The notes below the pieces were generated by a model. It made no database searches. It was not told where the DNA came from and saw nothing but the letters and a program-made list of their open reading frames with translations. From assembly GCA_026686845.1 (NCBI GenBank), contig JAIVEN010000012.1, forward strand, positions 20,896,501 to 20,960,500: DNA of 64,000 bases. Direction: 5' to 3'. Source of the DNA: Adenanthera pavonina. Its lineage: Eukaryota > Streptophyta > Magnoliopsida > Fabales > Fabaceae. Shown one piece after another: positions 23,640-35,564 of the stretch (its first letter is position 1; every line of letters starts with the position of its first letter). The position numbers and the translations under genes were made by a program.

Positions 23640-24010
23640 TTTATGTTTTAGTGTGTTGAAAAATAAATTTATATAGTGGAAAAATTAATATATAAATTAT
23701 ATTACTAAAAATAAATTATTTTATTTGGTGAATAGTATATTTTATATATCACTAATATTTTATTTTTTTTAGTATAACAATTAAAATTATTACATATATG
23801 GGCATTAAAAAACTTTTAATATATTTATCTTTTCATATTTATTTCATTAAAAAAAAGATTTTGAATGCGAAGGATCCACCTTAATTTGTCAAACACGTTA
23901 GTATAGGAATTGCTCTCCAAACTAAAGCAACTTATTAATTTCTAAAGGCGTACATGTGAACTTGTTTAATCTGTGGGTGGTGACATAGTGGGTCCATTTT
24001 AAATCTACAA
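23640..24010 (+). repeat. Copy R3 of the recurrent segment (3-prime part)
   Basis: Has the AT-rich core, then TTTGAATGCGAAGGATCCAC, GCTCTCCAAACTAAAGCAAC, ACATGTGAACTTGTTTAATC and GTGGGTCCATTTTA in the same order as the 28.1 kb copy. The GTCTTC / CGACATGC part is missing. Confidence 0.72.
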
Positions 24011-24037
24011 TCAGTGAATATACTATATATCATACTA

Positions 24038-24311
24038 TTCCCTCCGTTTCTTAGTATAAGGGATAAGTGGGGGAATTTTTATATTTCAAAATATAAGGGA
24101 CATGGGATTTATCTGGTATATTTAATAATTTTTTTCAAAAATACCTATAATTAATATAATATTTTTTTATTTGTATTAATTATATAATATAAAAATTATT
24201 AATATTAAATGAGGATGTTTTTAAAAACTATTTTATATTTTAAATAAATTTATTATTTTTTTTAATCTATTTGATTTTATCTTTTATTTCTTATATTAAA
24301 TAACAGAGTGG
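24038..24311. mobile_element. Stowaway-like MITE
   Basis: Left end TTCCCTCCGTTTCTTAGTAT fits the Stowaway consensus (CTCCCTCCGT). The right end read on the minus strand (CCACTCTGTTATTTAATATA) is a diverged match. TA flanks both sides. Confidence 0.65.
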
Positions 24312-24965
24312 TATAAAATTACATTTATGAAGGATGCCAACCTAATTAAGGTGACGTCTCGGAAAATGCAGGGTGTAAAGGCTGAGGCGTCATAAACGTT
24401 TCACAATAATGTTCTGGAAACAGATGTGGGTCCTCAATCCTCATGTAGCATTCACTCCATATGCATGGCTATAATACTTTTGCAATTAAAGTAAGCAACA
24501 ACCTTCTGCCGGTGGAATAAATGCATGCATTGACCTCCTCCTCCTCCCCTCCTCCTACTACTACTACTATAATAATAAAATAGATAAAATATAATTAAAT
24601 AATACATTTATGAATATTTTCATAGATTTATAACTAATTATAAGATATTTATAATTGACATTTATATATTTCCTTTTTTCAAGATAAAAAAAAAATTTTA
24701 TTCTTAAAAATATTTACAATTAAGTACCTTATTATAATTATGAAAATTTATAATATGTTTTTGTAATTTTTTACTCCATGTTATATTTATCTGTAATTTT
24801 CTCTTATGAAATTATTAATTAACTAGTTTAAAAAAGTTATAATGTGACCTGTCACTGGGTGGTTGAAAATAGCAGAATGCTCTTTAAGATTACAATCAAA
24901 CAGATTTTTCAATATTAGAATGGTACTATTTTTCGATTTGATATTATTTTTGGTTAAAAATATTA

Positions 24966-25211
24966 CTTTATCCTATTCTAAATATATAACATTTTACGAT
25001 GATCCTAAATATAAAACTCTTTATAGTATATGAGATAGTATTTATTATATATTTTTAAAAAATACTCATATTTAATATATTTAAAGAGAAAGAGAAAGAG
25101 ATTAAATAAGAATAATTTTAGAAAAATGTTAAAATTTTTAGAGAAATTGAGATAATTAATTAGTTTTAACTCTCATTATTATAATAGTCTTATATTAAGA
25201 ACTAGAGGGAG
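24966..25211. mobile_element. Stowaway-like MITE, first of an adjacent pair
   Basis: Right end on the minus strand is CTCCCTCTAGTTCTTAATAT, a Stowaway terminus. Left end CTTTATCCTATTCTAAATAT is a diverged partner. TA on both sides (24964-24965, 25212-25213). Confidence 0.62.
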
Positions 25212-25213
25212 TA

Positions 25214-25479
25214 CTCCTTCCATCTCATTTTATTTACTTTAAAAAGTTTTAAATGTTGTAATTCATCTGTTATTTTATATTAGTATTGAAGCATTAATTA
25301 TGCTTTTTACTATTTTATCATTTATTAAAAACAATAGAAGGTGGAGCATATATTATCTTGTAGTATTTAATTTAAGGATATTTTGGTAAATCATTAAATT
25401 TTACTGTAATATATGTTATTTAATGATTTTATTGACCAGTATAAAAAATCTTAAAATGACAGATAATTGGAGAAGGAAG
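25214..25479. mobile_element. Stowaway-like MITE, second of an adjacent pair
   Basis: Left end CTCCTTCCATCTCATTTTAT and minus-strand right end CTTCCTTCTCCAATTATCTG, both continuing to a TTTTAA region. TA at 25212-25213 (shared with the previous MITE) and 25480-25481. Confidence 0.68.
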
Positions 25480-25481
25480 TA

Positions 25482-26152
25482 TGTATAAGTAACAAAAACT
25501 TACTTTAATATCATTAAAAACAGTTAGAACTTTTAAAATTTTTAACTGTTGCTATTATAAATTATGCATATTTAAATTTAATTGTCATTTTTTAAATAAA
25601 TTATGAACTTGAGTTTAGGTGCTAGAGATTGGTTACGTTTAATCAACAGCTATTAGTCTTCACTCAACACATGAGATAACATGATAGATAGAGAAGAACA
25701 TGATCAAAAGAATAATTTCTTTTTTATTTTTTATTTTTTTGGTCAAAAAAAATAGGAATGGGGAATGAAATGGGAAAATGGGAGATTTTACTTTCCACTA
25801 AGATTGAAAGCATTCTCTTCATAAAATCAGTTTGTCATTTAACAAATACAAATTTTATACTTTTTCTTACCTTTTTTAACTCAAATTCATTTTTCATGTA
25901 AAGACACAGCGAAAGATACCAATATGTGCATGACAAGATTAAAAAATATGCATTTGTATTGTAAATGCACAGTCTATATATCAGAAAAAAATATATATAG
26001 TATAGATTTAATTAATTAAAAAAATATTTCCATCATACCCAAGGGCCCCTTAATGAATAATTTTTGAATGAATAAACGATACCATTAATGAATGTTGCAG
26101 ATAAATATTAAAAAATAAAAAAGATTGAGTCAAGTCAAGATGAGAGAGGTCC
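25482..26152. other. AT-rich stretch, nothing recognised
   Basis: No gene, structured repeat or transposon end seen. The base composition is strongly AT with homopolymer T runs near 25720. Confidence 0.4.
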
Positions 26153-26161
26153 CTTTAGTTT

Positions 26162-27598
26162 GGGGAAAAAGACATTTTGGGACCCTGGAAAAAGAATATC
26201 GTCAAATTAAGACCTATAAAAATTAAAACCCTTTAAAAGGACTTCAGTCCTTATAGGTCATTAAAAAAAACTCTTTTACCAAAATACTCCTTCCCCCTTT
26301 CTCCCTTTCCTCCCAACCTACTGTCATCGGCGCCAGCATCGGTGACCTCACCGGAGGTCCAATCACCGGCGACGTCATCAGAGATCTGGTCATCAGAGCT
26401 TCGATCACCAGTGACAGTGCCTGAATAGTGAAATGTTTTCACTTTGAAAAATAGTTTTTGCCACTTGGAAATTTAGTTATCCCCACTTAGAAAATTAGTT
26501 ATCACTAGTTGGAAATTTAGTTATTCCCATTTGGTAGATTTGTTATCCACACTTGGAAATTTAGTTATCTCCACTTAGAATTTAGTTATCTCCACTTGAG
26601 AAATTAGTTATCGTTAGTTGGAAATTTAGTTATTCTCACTTAGAAAATTTGTTATCCACACTTAGAAATTTAGTTATCTCTACTTAGAAAATTAGTTATT
26701 ACTAGTTGGAAATTTAGTTATTCTTACTTGGAAAATTTATTATTCATACTTGAAAATTTGTTATAGTAACTAAATTTTCGAAGTGAAGATAACTAAATTT
26801 TCCAAGTGAAGATAACTAAATTTTCAAGTGTAGATAACAAATTTCCAAGTGAGAATAACTAAATTTCCAACTGGAGATAACTAATTTCTCAAGTGGGGGT
26901 AACTAAATTTCCAAGTGGAGATAATTAAATTTCCAAAAGTAAATAACAAATTTACCAAGTGGGAATAACTAATTTTCCAAGTAGGAATAACTAAATTTCC
27001 AAGAGTGGGTAACAAATTTTCCAAGTGAGAATAACTGGATTTCCAACTAGTGATAACTAATTTTCCAAGTGGAGATAACTAAATTTCCAAATGAAAATAA
27101 CTAAATTTACAAGTGTGGATAACAAATTTCCCAAGTGAGAATAACTAAATTTCCAACTAATGATAACTAATTTTCCAAGTGGAAATAATTAAATTTCCAA
27201 GTATGGATAACAAATCTCTCAAGTGGGAATAACTAAATTTTCAACTGTCAATAACTAATTTCCCAAGTGGGGATAACTAAATTTCCAAGTGACAAAAACT
27301 ATTTTTTCAAGTGAAAATATTTCACTATCCCGACATTGTCACCAGAGATCGGAGCTCCGGCTACCGGAGCTTTGATGACCAGACCTCCGACGATGTCGCC
27401 AATGATCGGACCTTCGGTGAGGTTGCCGCACCAGTGCCGGTGACAATAGGTTGGGAGGAAATGGAGAAAGGGAAATAAGTATTTTGATAAAAGAATTTTT
27501 TTTTTAATTACCTATAAGGACCTAGGTCCTTTTGAAAGGTTTTGATTTTTATAAGTCTTAGTTTGGTAATATTCTTTTTCCAAGGTCTCCTTTTTCCC
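26162..27598. mobile_element. Foldback Mutator-like element with internal short-repeat array
   Basis: The two halves are inverted copies of each other along almost their whole length: GGGGAAAAAG near the left end, then AAAGAATATCGTCAAATTAA; the minus strand from the right gives the same order (AAAGAATATTACCAAACTAA). The 9-bp CTTTAGTTT is repeated exactly at 26153-26161 and 27599-27607, as expected for Mutator-type insertion. Each arm has, from outside in, a terminal repeat, a GC-rich block (about 26320-26425 and 27320-27440) and tandem copies of a 20-40 bp unit. On the left arm the unit reads CACTTGGAAATTTAGTTATC. The orientation switch is near 26763, and the right arm is longer. No transposase. 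Confidence 0.88.
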
Positions 27599-27607
27599 CT
27601 TTAGTTT

Positions 27608-28089
27608 GTCTCCAGATGCGTTGTGTCCAGCTGTCTTATTTTGATGAATGATCTTTACTGTCCACTAAATCTAACGATAGGAGATTGAGTTCATATTCAT
27701 TGATAAATGAGGGTCTGAGCATTGGTATATTTGTTAGAAGAAGCCTATTCATATTATTATATATATATATAATAAAACTAGATAAAAATCACATATATTG
27801 CATAGGATAACATAAACATATTATTTATGACTTATAAATAGTGCAAGTTGCTATAAGTTTTATATTCTTGTTTAAAATTTTTTATCTTAAAATTAAATTT
27901 GAATGAATTAAATTTAAATTTGAATTAAATATTGATTATAATAAATCCCACCAATATATCAATATCAATTTTTTTACTAGTATCAATATCAATATAATAA
28001 TTATAAAAATATGATATATTTCAATTTTCATACTTTGAAAAATAGATTATTTATCATTTATGGAGGACAGCAAAACAAATTATGGCCAC
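27608..28089. other. AT-rich stretch, nothing recognised
   Basis: A short TA run lies near 27760. No coding sequence or transposon end identified. Confidence 0.4.
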
Positions 28090-28590
28090 ATGTCTTCAAA
28101 GAAGTGACACTAGTAAACGGTCTTCATTGGTTAACCTTTCGTACGACTTGCCTCCGTCAGCATCTCTTCCATCAGCATTTTGTCATTTTACGTAATATTC
28201 AGTGTCATTAATGTTGTAGAAAATTTAAAATATAAATTGTATTATTTGTATTTTTACAGATAAATTATTTTATTATTGTGAAACATGAATAGCATATTTT
28301 TATAATTTTTTAATATATTACTAATGATTTGATTTTTTCAGGATAACAATTAAAAGTTATTTAATATATTGACAATAAAAAACAGTTTAATATATCTAGT
28401 TTTCATATTTATGTCGTTAGAAAAATGACTTTGAATGCATGGGATCCACCTTGATCTATCAAACATGTCAGTATAAGGATTGTTTTCCAAACTAGAGCAG
28501 TTTATTTATAAACATCTAAACTAAACCTATACATATGAACTTGTTAATTTGTGGGTCACATGGTTGGTCCATTTAAAATTTAAAATTTAA
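28090..28590 (+). repeat. Copy R4 of the recurrent segment (most complete)
   Basis: Carries all marker words in order: GTCTTCAAAGAAGTGACACT, TACGACTTGCCTCCGTCAGC, CATCTCTTCCATCAGCATTT, GTGTCATTAATG, the AT-rich core with ATATTGACAATAAAAAACAG, GGGATCCACCTTGATC, AAACTAGAGCAGTTTATT, and TTTGTGGGTCACATG followed by GGTCCATTTAAA. It is the reverse complement of the 1-157 flank over their shared part. Confidence 0.8.
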
Positions 28591-28599
28591 AATCAATAA

Positions 28600-30072
28600 T
28601 TATATTTTAAATTTCAGATTAGTCTTTTTCAGAAAAAAAAGGCTGGTCTAACATGCCAACCTACTTACTAGGTTGATGGCTCTAGTGGGCAAATCCTCTC
28701 AACTTTTTAAAACTTAAATGTAGATGATATAAAATTTTGATTTGTTCTCCATATTTGATAATAAGTTCCCCATATCTTTGAAATTTTGAAACCATAAATT
28801 GAATGAATTGAATGAATTCATATGTCTATTTTTTATAATATTTGATATTTTAATTTAAATTCACTAAATGTACACATTTTATTATTTTTTATTTTTCCAT
28901 CATTTTTTTATCCTTTTGCTTCTTTGTCCATCCCTACCCCAACATTTTTTCTATCTTTCAAATTATTTTTCCACTCCTTACTCACTATTTATCTTTTTTT
29001 TTTTGACATTAAACTAGCTGATATCCTGTTATTATGTTAAACTCTCAAGTAGAGCTACAAAAATGACAAAACTCCCCAATTAGTATTTAATACAACTACA
29101 TAATCAGGACTTAAACTTGAAATTTATGGTTAAACTAGTATAACCCTTTGTCACCAGCCATGCCTGGACTTCATCTGTTCAGTCCCATGGAGTTTGAGGC
29201 TCTTGCACGATGGGGTAGTATCACTGAATCTCTTTTCGTGTGTGTGTTTTTTTTTAAAGTTCTCTGTTTTTTTTTTTTAAAAAAAACCCTCTATCTGAGT
29301 TTTGCTCTCGATATTTTTAACTTTTATTGTTAGGGTCATATCTTCTTTATCTGCTTTTTCATGATCAATTTGTGCCTTTCTAAATATATTTTTTATGGGA
29401 ATACTATAAAACATTTCAATAAATAGCTTTTGCATAATCGAACTTTTGAACACACTTTAATCTTTTTCGGAGGAAGTGAAGAGAAGAGAGAGGATGACGT
29501 GTTATAGACTATAGATGACAAAGAAATCAGTAGATGAAATCCGTTTTTGAAACAGCAAATAAGAACGGTTTGTCATTGCAAAACCAACAATTAATTTCGT
29601 TTCATGAAAATATATTCATATTCACATCCCTATTTTCAACCAATCCCTATTCAGGCCTTTTTACCAGAGTTAGCAAGTGCGTTGAGCTCCTTTTTTCTAG
29701 TAAGAAATTAATTACTGGTAAATGATGATGATGACATGAAATATTTCAATCATTGTACTTGGGAAAAGAAATTATTTTTCATTTAGAAAGGATACCAACA
29801 AATGTTGTCTGATTAGAACTTTTCAATTCAATTCGTTGAATTAAGAATTGTTGCTGGGTCTAAACTAAATAAAGGATAGAGGACCACCCATTTTTTAAAT
29901 TGGTGAAAAATTGGCCGACCTAACAGTGAATCAATGCAACTTAATCAAGAATAAGTAGAAAACATGTTAAATTGATCAATTTATTTTTATCTATTTTTAA
30001 TGTTTTTAGGCTTTAAGATGAAATAGCTTTAATTTTAGTAATAAACTGTATTTTATTATAAACTTTTCTTTC

Positions 30073-30111
<39 letters not shown>

Positions 30112-30230
30112 TTATTTGATAAATAATATAATAATAAATTATTAGTTGACTATTTTAAATTTAAAATATAATTATAAATGAATGTTAACTTATTTAAATT
30201 TTAATACTAAATTATGAAAATTATTCATAA
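28600..30230. other. AT-rich stretch without recognised gene
   Basis: Contains poly-T/A tracts near 29250-29285 and an AAT trinucleotide run (about 30076-30110). Short open frames here show no family signature. I see no transposon ends. Confidence 0.4.
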
Positions 30231-30239
30231 TAATTTTTT

Positions 30240-33200
30240 GGGTAAAATAATAAAACTCTTTGAACTTTGGATTTATTACAAATAATTTTCCTCACCTTTT
30301 AAAATTTAAAATTAACCTATTGACCTTTTACATTTAAACTCAAAGCCCCTACCCTACCGTTAATAGCTTTGTTATTGTTTTTTTCAACATACTGCTATGT
30401 CAGATTAATAAAGTCCACATGGCATCCTTACATGGAATAAAAATAATTAATGTTTTCAACAAATTTAAGTGAAGGGCCAAAATGTAATTTTGCCATTTAA
30501 TCAAACACGGTAATTGTTCGACAACGGTTCATCCTTACACGGCAATTGTTCAGGCAGCCTGCAGTTGCTGCCTGAACAATGGTCTCCGGGGAGAAAAGCC
30601 TTCTTCGACGAGATGGAGTGATGGGAAATGGGGTCTTTTAGTTAAATATCCAATGTAGTCAAAACCGGCGGACCAGACATTGAGTTGGGAAGTGAGTTGG
30701 GAAGGGTACTGAATCAAGATTAAATTGTTTAACTACTATTTAACTAGGATTAGACTGATAATAATTAAATTAATATATTTTAAATAAATAATATAAATTT
30801 AAATAAATTTTATAGTTTAATTAAAATCTTAAATCAAATCATACTAAATTATTAATTTATTATTTGTTATAAACTAATTATTAATAGATTTCGTAACTCA
30901 ATATTTAAATTTAAAGAAGTTGATATTCATTCATAATCACATTTTGAATTTAAAATAGTCAATTAATAATATATTATTATATTATTTGTTAAGTAAATTT
31001 ATAATTTTTGATAAATATATATCATAATAATATTTATATAATATTATAATATAAAAAAATATTTTGTATTAAAAAAGATGTTATTTTCTCTTAAAAAGTA
31101 AAAAATATTTAAAAAAAAAAATCATGACGAATTTAAATCGATTTAGGATTGGTTCACAACCAGTTCAGTCGATTCCACCGGTTCGCATCGGTTACGAAAT
31201 TTACTAGTTATGCTCTATAACTAGATCATACCTGACATTGGTTCTATAATATCCCTATTTTTATGGGATGTTATAAAATAAATAAAAGAAGAGAAATAAT
31301 GCGAGATGAAAAGACTATATATAATTGGACTTTATAAGGAATTAATTTCTTATCTACTTTTCTGAAGAAGTTATGTTCGGTCCTTAATTGGAATTAATTT
31401 TCCATAAGGTCCTTAGTAAGAATTAATTTCAGAACTTACCCCAGAAAATATGCAATATACCACTTGAATGAAAGCTCGTTCCAAGCTGAGCGCAACGGTA
31501 TAAGTATTGCACTTCAGGGAGGTCCATGTTAAGAGATAGACCAATTTGAAGTTAATGTGAATAGTGAAAAAGAAATAATAAAAAAATTTGTCTTTAGGTG
31601 AAATTACAAGAAAGTGCCCGAAAGAATGGATACTTATGTTTTTGACCCGATTTAAGGGCAAAATGATCATTTCCCAAATTAGAAGCAAAATGTGAATAAT
31701 GAATTGAAGGCCCAAAAATGAAAAAGTTGACATCGTAACATACAAAAGAAATTGAAAAAAACGGAGAGATACCATTAAATGTAAAAAAGAGCAAAGATGT
31801 CATTTTTCTTAGTTAAATAAAATAATGAGAAAATTACATTTGGGCCCCAAGAATCAAGAATCTTTACAATTTAACCCCTTAAGAATGTCTTCAACGTGCA
31901 AGGTGAAGGAGAAAGAAGTTTTAGAAAATTATACCTAATGACCCGAAAGTTTCAAGAATTATAAATTAGCCCCGGGTCAAGGGCATTTTTGTAAATATAA
32001 AAAATTATAGTCAAAATGAAGCTCTCAATGAGGTAGACCCAATGAAATATAGTATGTAATTTATTAAGGTCAAAATAACATTTATTGGGTGATTAGGATT
32101 TAATATCAATATTTTACCCGATAAAAGTCAGTTTAGACTGCAAGAAAAGACAGTATTGATCCAAAGACAATGATTAGACCTTAATAAAATATATTTTGGG
32201 TCTAGATAATAATTTTTGACTAAAAATAATTATTGAATAATCCTGTACCAATTTAATGACAATTTTAGTAAAAATAATCAATCGATACGGGTAAATTTAA
32301 TCGGTAAAGGGTATTATAGTCAATTAAAATTATGAAGCAATTTTTGGCCCAAAAATCTAGTAAATGACGTGCTGCACAGCTTGGGGACATGGATGGAATT
32401 TGTTTACTTGATTTTTTTTATAGATAACTTCTCAAAGAAGGCTTTTTGTCCCAAAAAGTAAATATGATTAAGTGAATGATTAGTAAGTTAATTAAGCCAT
32501 TTAATCACTCTTTCACTCCCATTTCAGAAGTGTTCAGCTGCTGCCCACGTGAGGAAAATACCATTAGTTAATTGATTTTATGAATACTTCTTTAAGAAGT
32601 ATTTGAGAAAAAAAAAAAAAAGATGGCATAAGATGATTGGATCATACTTTCATCATTGTCTCCTCCTTGCCTTCTCTCTTGACCGACACTTACACTTGAG
32701 AAAGAGGGAAAGAGTGGTCTGAGAATGAGAAAGAAAGGCAGCAAGAACGTGCAAGAAGAGAGGAGAAAAGAAAAGAGAAAAGAGATAGCAAAGGAGCAAG
32801 CATAAAGACTAGAATTCAAGGGTAAATTCTACTATCCTTATCTTGCCTTCTCAAGCTTTTAGTGAGTGTTTCATGGAGTCTTTTCCTTTCCTCTCTCACA
32901 TTAAGTTTCAGCCATAGAGGAGTTTTGAGAGAGAAAGTTGAGCTATGGTAAAATAAACCTAGGAAAAGGCATAAATAAGAGACTAGAAGCATGATTATGC
33001 AAGTGGTTTGAAGTATAGCAAGCTAAATGTTTTCCTCCATTTTTATGCTTGGTTTCGGTCAGATTAGGTTAGAAATAGAGAAGGAATTTCATGATTTTGA
33101 GGTCAAAAATGAATTCCTCATGGCCTTAAACCTTAAGAACAACCATTGGTTCAAAGAAAAACCAAGAAGAAAGCAAAGAGAAAATTTAAGGGTTTAGTGA

Positions 33201-35047
33201 GCATTGTGTGAAATTGGACCAAGAACCAGTGGCTTATATGCTTCATTGGTGTTATGTATAGGTTCAAGGAAGCTTAAGCAAGCCAAAGAATAGGTGCACA
33301 AAGTTTGGAAAGGAAGGGAATACATAATGGTAGCATATTTCCATTCTATGCATTATATTGTCTTATGAATGTTTGTGAATTTTATGATTTGTTTGATGCC
33401 ATGATAAATATTTTGTGATGTCCATTGATTGTTGGCTGAGTTGTTTAAAGGGACTTGAAGCTCCGGAATTCCCAATTTACAAAGTGAAACTCTGCCGAAA
33501 TTTTTATAAAATTGTTATGGCATTATATGAATTGATGAGTTTGCTTGATGATCTATGTGAAATGTGATGATATATGTGTATGACTGGATAATGCTACTGA
33601 GATTCTTTGAATCTCACCCCCTTCAATGACTAACCATGCTAGGGAGAACCAATGCAAAAGAGTTAAGGAAGGAGCAAAATGCATGAAGAAGGAAATGATG
33701 TTGCAATTCATTGTATTATAATGTGAATGGTTATTTGTGCCTTACTTTGTATGAAATGGTAAAATAGTGAATATTATGTTAATGTTGTAGAAAATACATG
33801 AGAATTTTCATTTCTAGATATTGTGATATTAAGCTATGTTCTACCAAGTTTCATGCCAAAATGAGTTCATTTACAAGGGTTTTGGCAAGTAAATGGCAAT
33901 ATAGACTGAAACAGGGCATTTTCCAGACGTGTCTGTTTCATTTGCCCTTGTTCTATATTTAATGTGAGGTTAGATGTATGATATTTTTATACCAGATAGA
34001 GGGAATCTCAATCTTTAATATGACACCTAATTCACCCCATTTGGAGTTTTGTACAATAAATGATGAATTTTTAAAGTTAGGGTTTAGAATAAAGAAAGAT
34101 TGGGAAAACTGGAAACTGAAAGTTAGGTATTGGAAAATTAAAATGATGATATAAATCGTGAAGAGCTCCAAAAATTCAGTGGTTTATATTTATGGAAATT
34201 TGTATGTTTTAAGTTTCATATGCCACTGATTTGGAGGTAATTGGAGCTATAGGATAGGAGATATGGAGGTTTTCCCAAAACTGTTCCAGCAAAATTGGAA
34301 TTCTGACCCTTTATGATTTAAGTTGATGTTATGCCCTGTACAAGTTGAATAAATGTACAAGAAAAATATTTATAGAAATTATACTCACAGAGCTTTCATA
34401 TGACATAAAGAATGCATAAATTGGCTCAGGGTAGAGTGAGATATGAATTTTCAAATATAAGGCCAAAATCTTGAGGAAGAGAAAATGACCAAATATATAG
34501 TAAATTTTTGAGGAATAAACTGTATAAATTGGTCAAGAGAATGATCTGTTTCATATTGTTTCCATATATATAAGGTTTTTACCTATTGTTAGAGACTTGA
34601 ATCACTATGAAATGATTTTTCTAGAATTAGTTATGAATTTTCAAAGTTCAGTCAGTAAAGTGGAAACTACTATATGAATAGTAACTGAAAATTTTGGAAA
34701 TTCTGATTTACATTCTTATGTGATTCAAGTTTAGGATCAAGTATAATTAGACTTAAAATAAGTCTAATTCATGGAAAATGAGTTTAAAAGAAAGATGTTA
34801 CAGGTTCTTACTCGAACCGGTAAATTTGGTCCGATTTGACTCCAACAACACTGTAAATATCTCTAATATTACATAGGATGCCACATGTGCTTCAGCAGTT
34901 TTTGTCAAGAAGTTAATGGCGTTAGTAACAAGAGGGGTGTCTGAGTCAAAAAGTAAGATATCAATGAAGTTAACTTTAAACTTTAAAATGTGAGGAATTT
35001 TTTGCAACTAACTCAAAATTTAAGGGGGAATTTTATATATTTTAACC
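30240..35047. mobile_element. Mutator-like element with ~200-bp inverted ends, split by a solo LTR
   Basis: Left end GGGTAAAATAATAAAACT and minus-strand right end GGTTAAAATATATAAAAT begin long inverted repeats of about 200 bp that share TTCCTCAC, a GACCTTTTACATTTAAACTC / GATATCTTACTTTTTGACTC region, GCATCCTTA and similar words. The 9-bp TAATTTTTT flanks both sides exactly (30231-30239, 35048-35056). Excluding the inserted LTR the element is about 1.25 kb. Its interior (about 30480-31240) has no recognised gene; 30540-30590 contains an inverted GGCAATTGTTCAGGCAGC / GCTGCCTGAACAATGG pair. Confidence 0.82.
31245..34802 (+). mobile_element. Ty3/gypsy-type solo LTR (family A), 3.56 kb
   Basis: Starts TATAATATCCC and ends GATGTTACA, diverged versions of the TGTAACA-type gypsy LTR ends. 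The 5-bp GGTTC is repeated at 31240-31244 and 34803-34807. Its 3-prime half matches 43286-45027 (shared words include CCACTGATTTGGAG / CCACTGGTTTGAG and GAAAATGACCA). No gag or pol inside. Inserted in the Mutator-like element. Confidence 0.8.
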
Positions 35048-35230
35048 TAATTTTTTTTATTTTTTATATAATATATAATATATAAAATTAAAAATATATT
35101 AATTTATTACTACAAATTTATTTACCATTTATTTACAATTTATCTACAGAATCTTGGATTAATATCCTCACCATTTCAATCACCATCTGGTTTTGATGAC
35201 TTTGCACCACACGCATTAACGCCTGATCAC

Positions 35231-35530
35231 GGGTATGTTTGGATTAGATTATGTATAAGTAATTATGAGGATAAGTAATTATTCATAAGTGATTATGTCA
35301 AAAGTGATTTGTGTTTGGATATTTTTACCTCATAAGTGATTTTGAAAAAAGAAATGTGTTTGGATATTGGGGTTTAAGTGATTATTGGGTAGATAATGAG
35401 AAGGAAAAATGAAATAAATGATTATGGAAGAATAAGTGATTATCATAAGCTGAAAAAATCAGCTTCTTCCATAAGCACTTATTTAAGGCATAAGTGCTTA
35501 TTAAAAAGCTATTTCCGTTTGACAACTCCA
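35231..35530. mobile_element. Partial MITE, same family as 53404-54004
   Basis: Starts GGTATGTTTGGATTAGATTA and contains ATAAGTGATTATGTCAAAAG and GTGTTTGGATATTGGGGTTT, all shared with the element at 53404. The right end is not clear (CCGTTTGACAACTCC may be a degraded end). Confidence 0.6.
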
Positions 35531-35564
35531 CCACATAAATACTTATGGATATCTAGCCAGGAAG

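Noticed and set aside
26250..27310. CRISPR-like array (regular short repeats)
   Set aside because: Units are tandem without unique spacers, reverse orientation in the middle, and lie inside a transposon with 9-bp duplication; the genome is a plant.
31413..34171. Short open frames inside the 31.2-34.8 kb LTR as genes
   Set aside because: No family signature, low-complexity hydrophobic translations, and they sit within a solo LTR.
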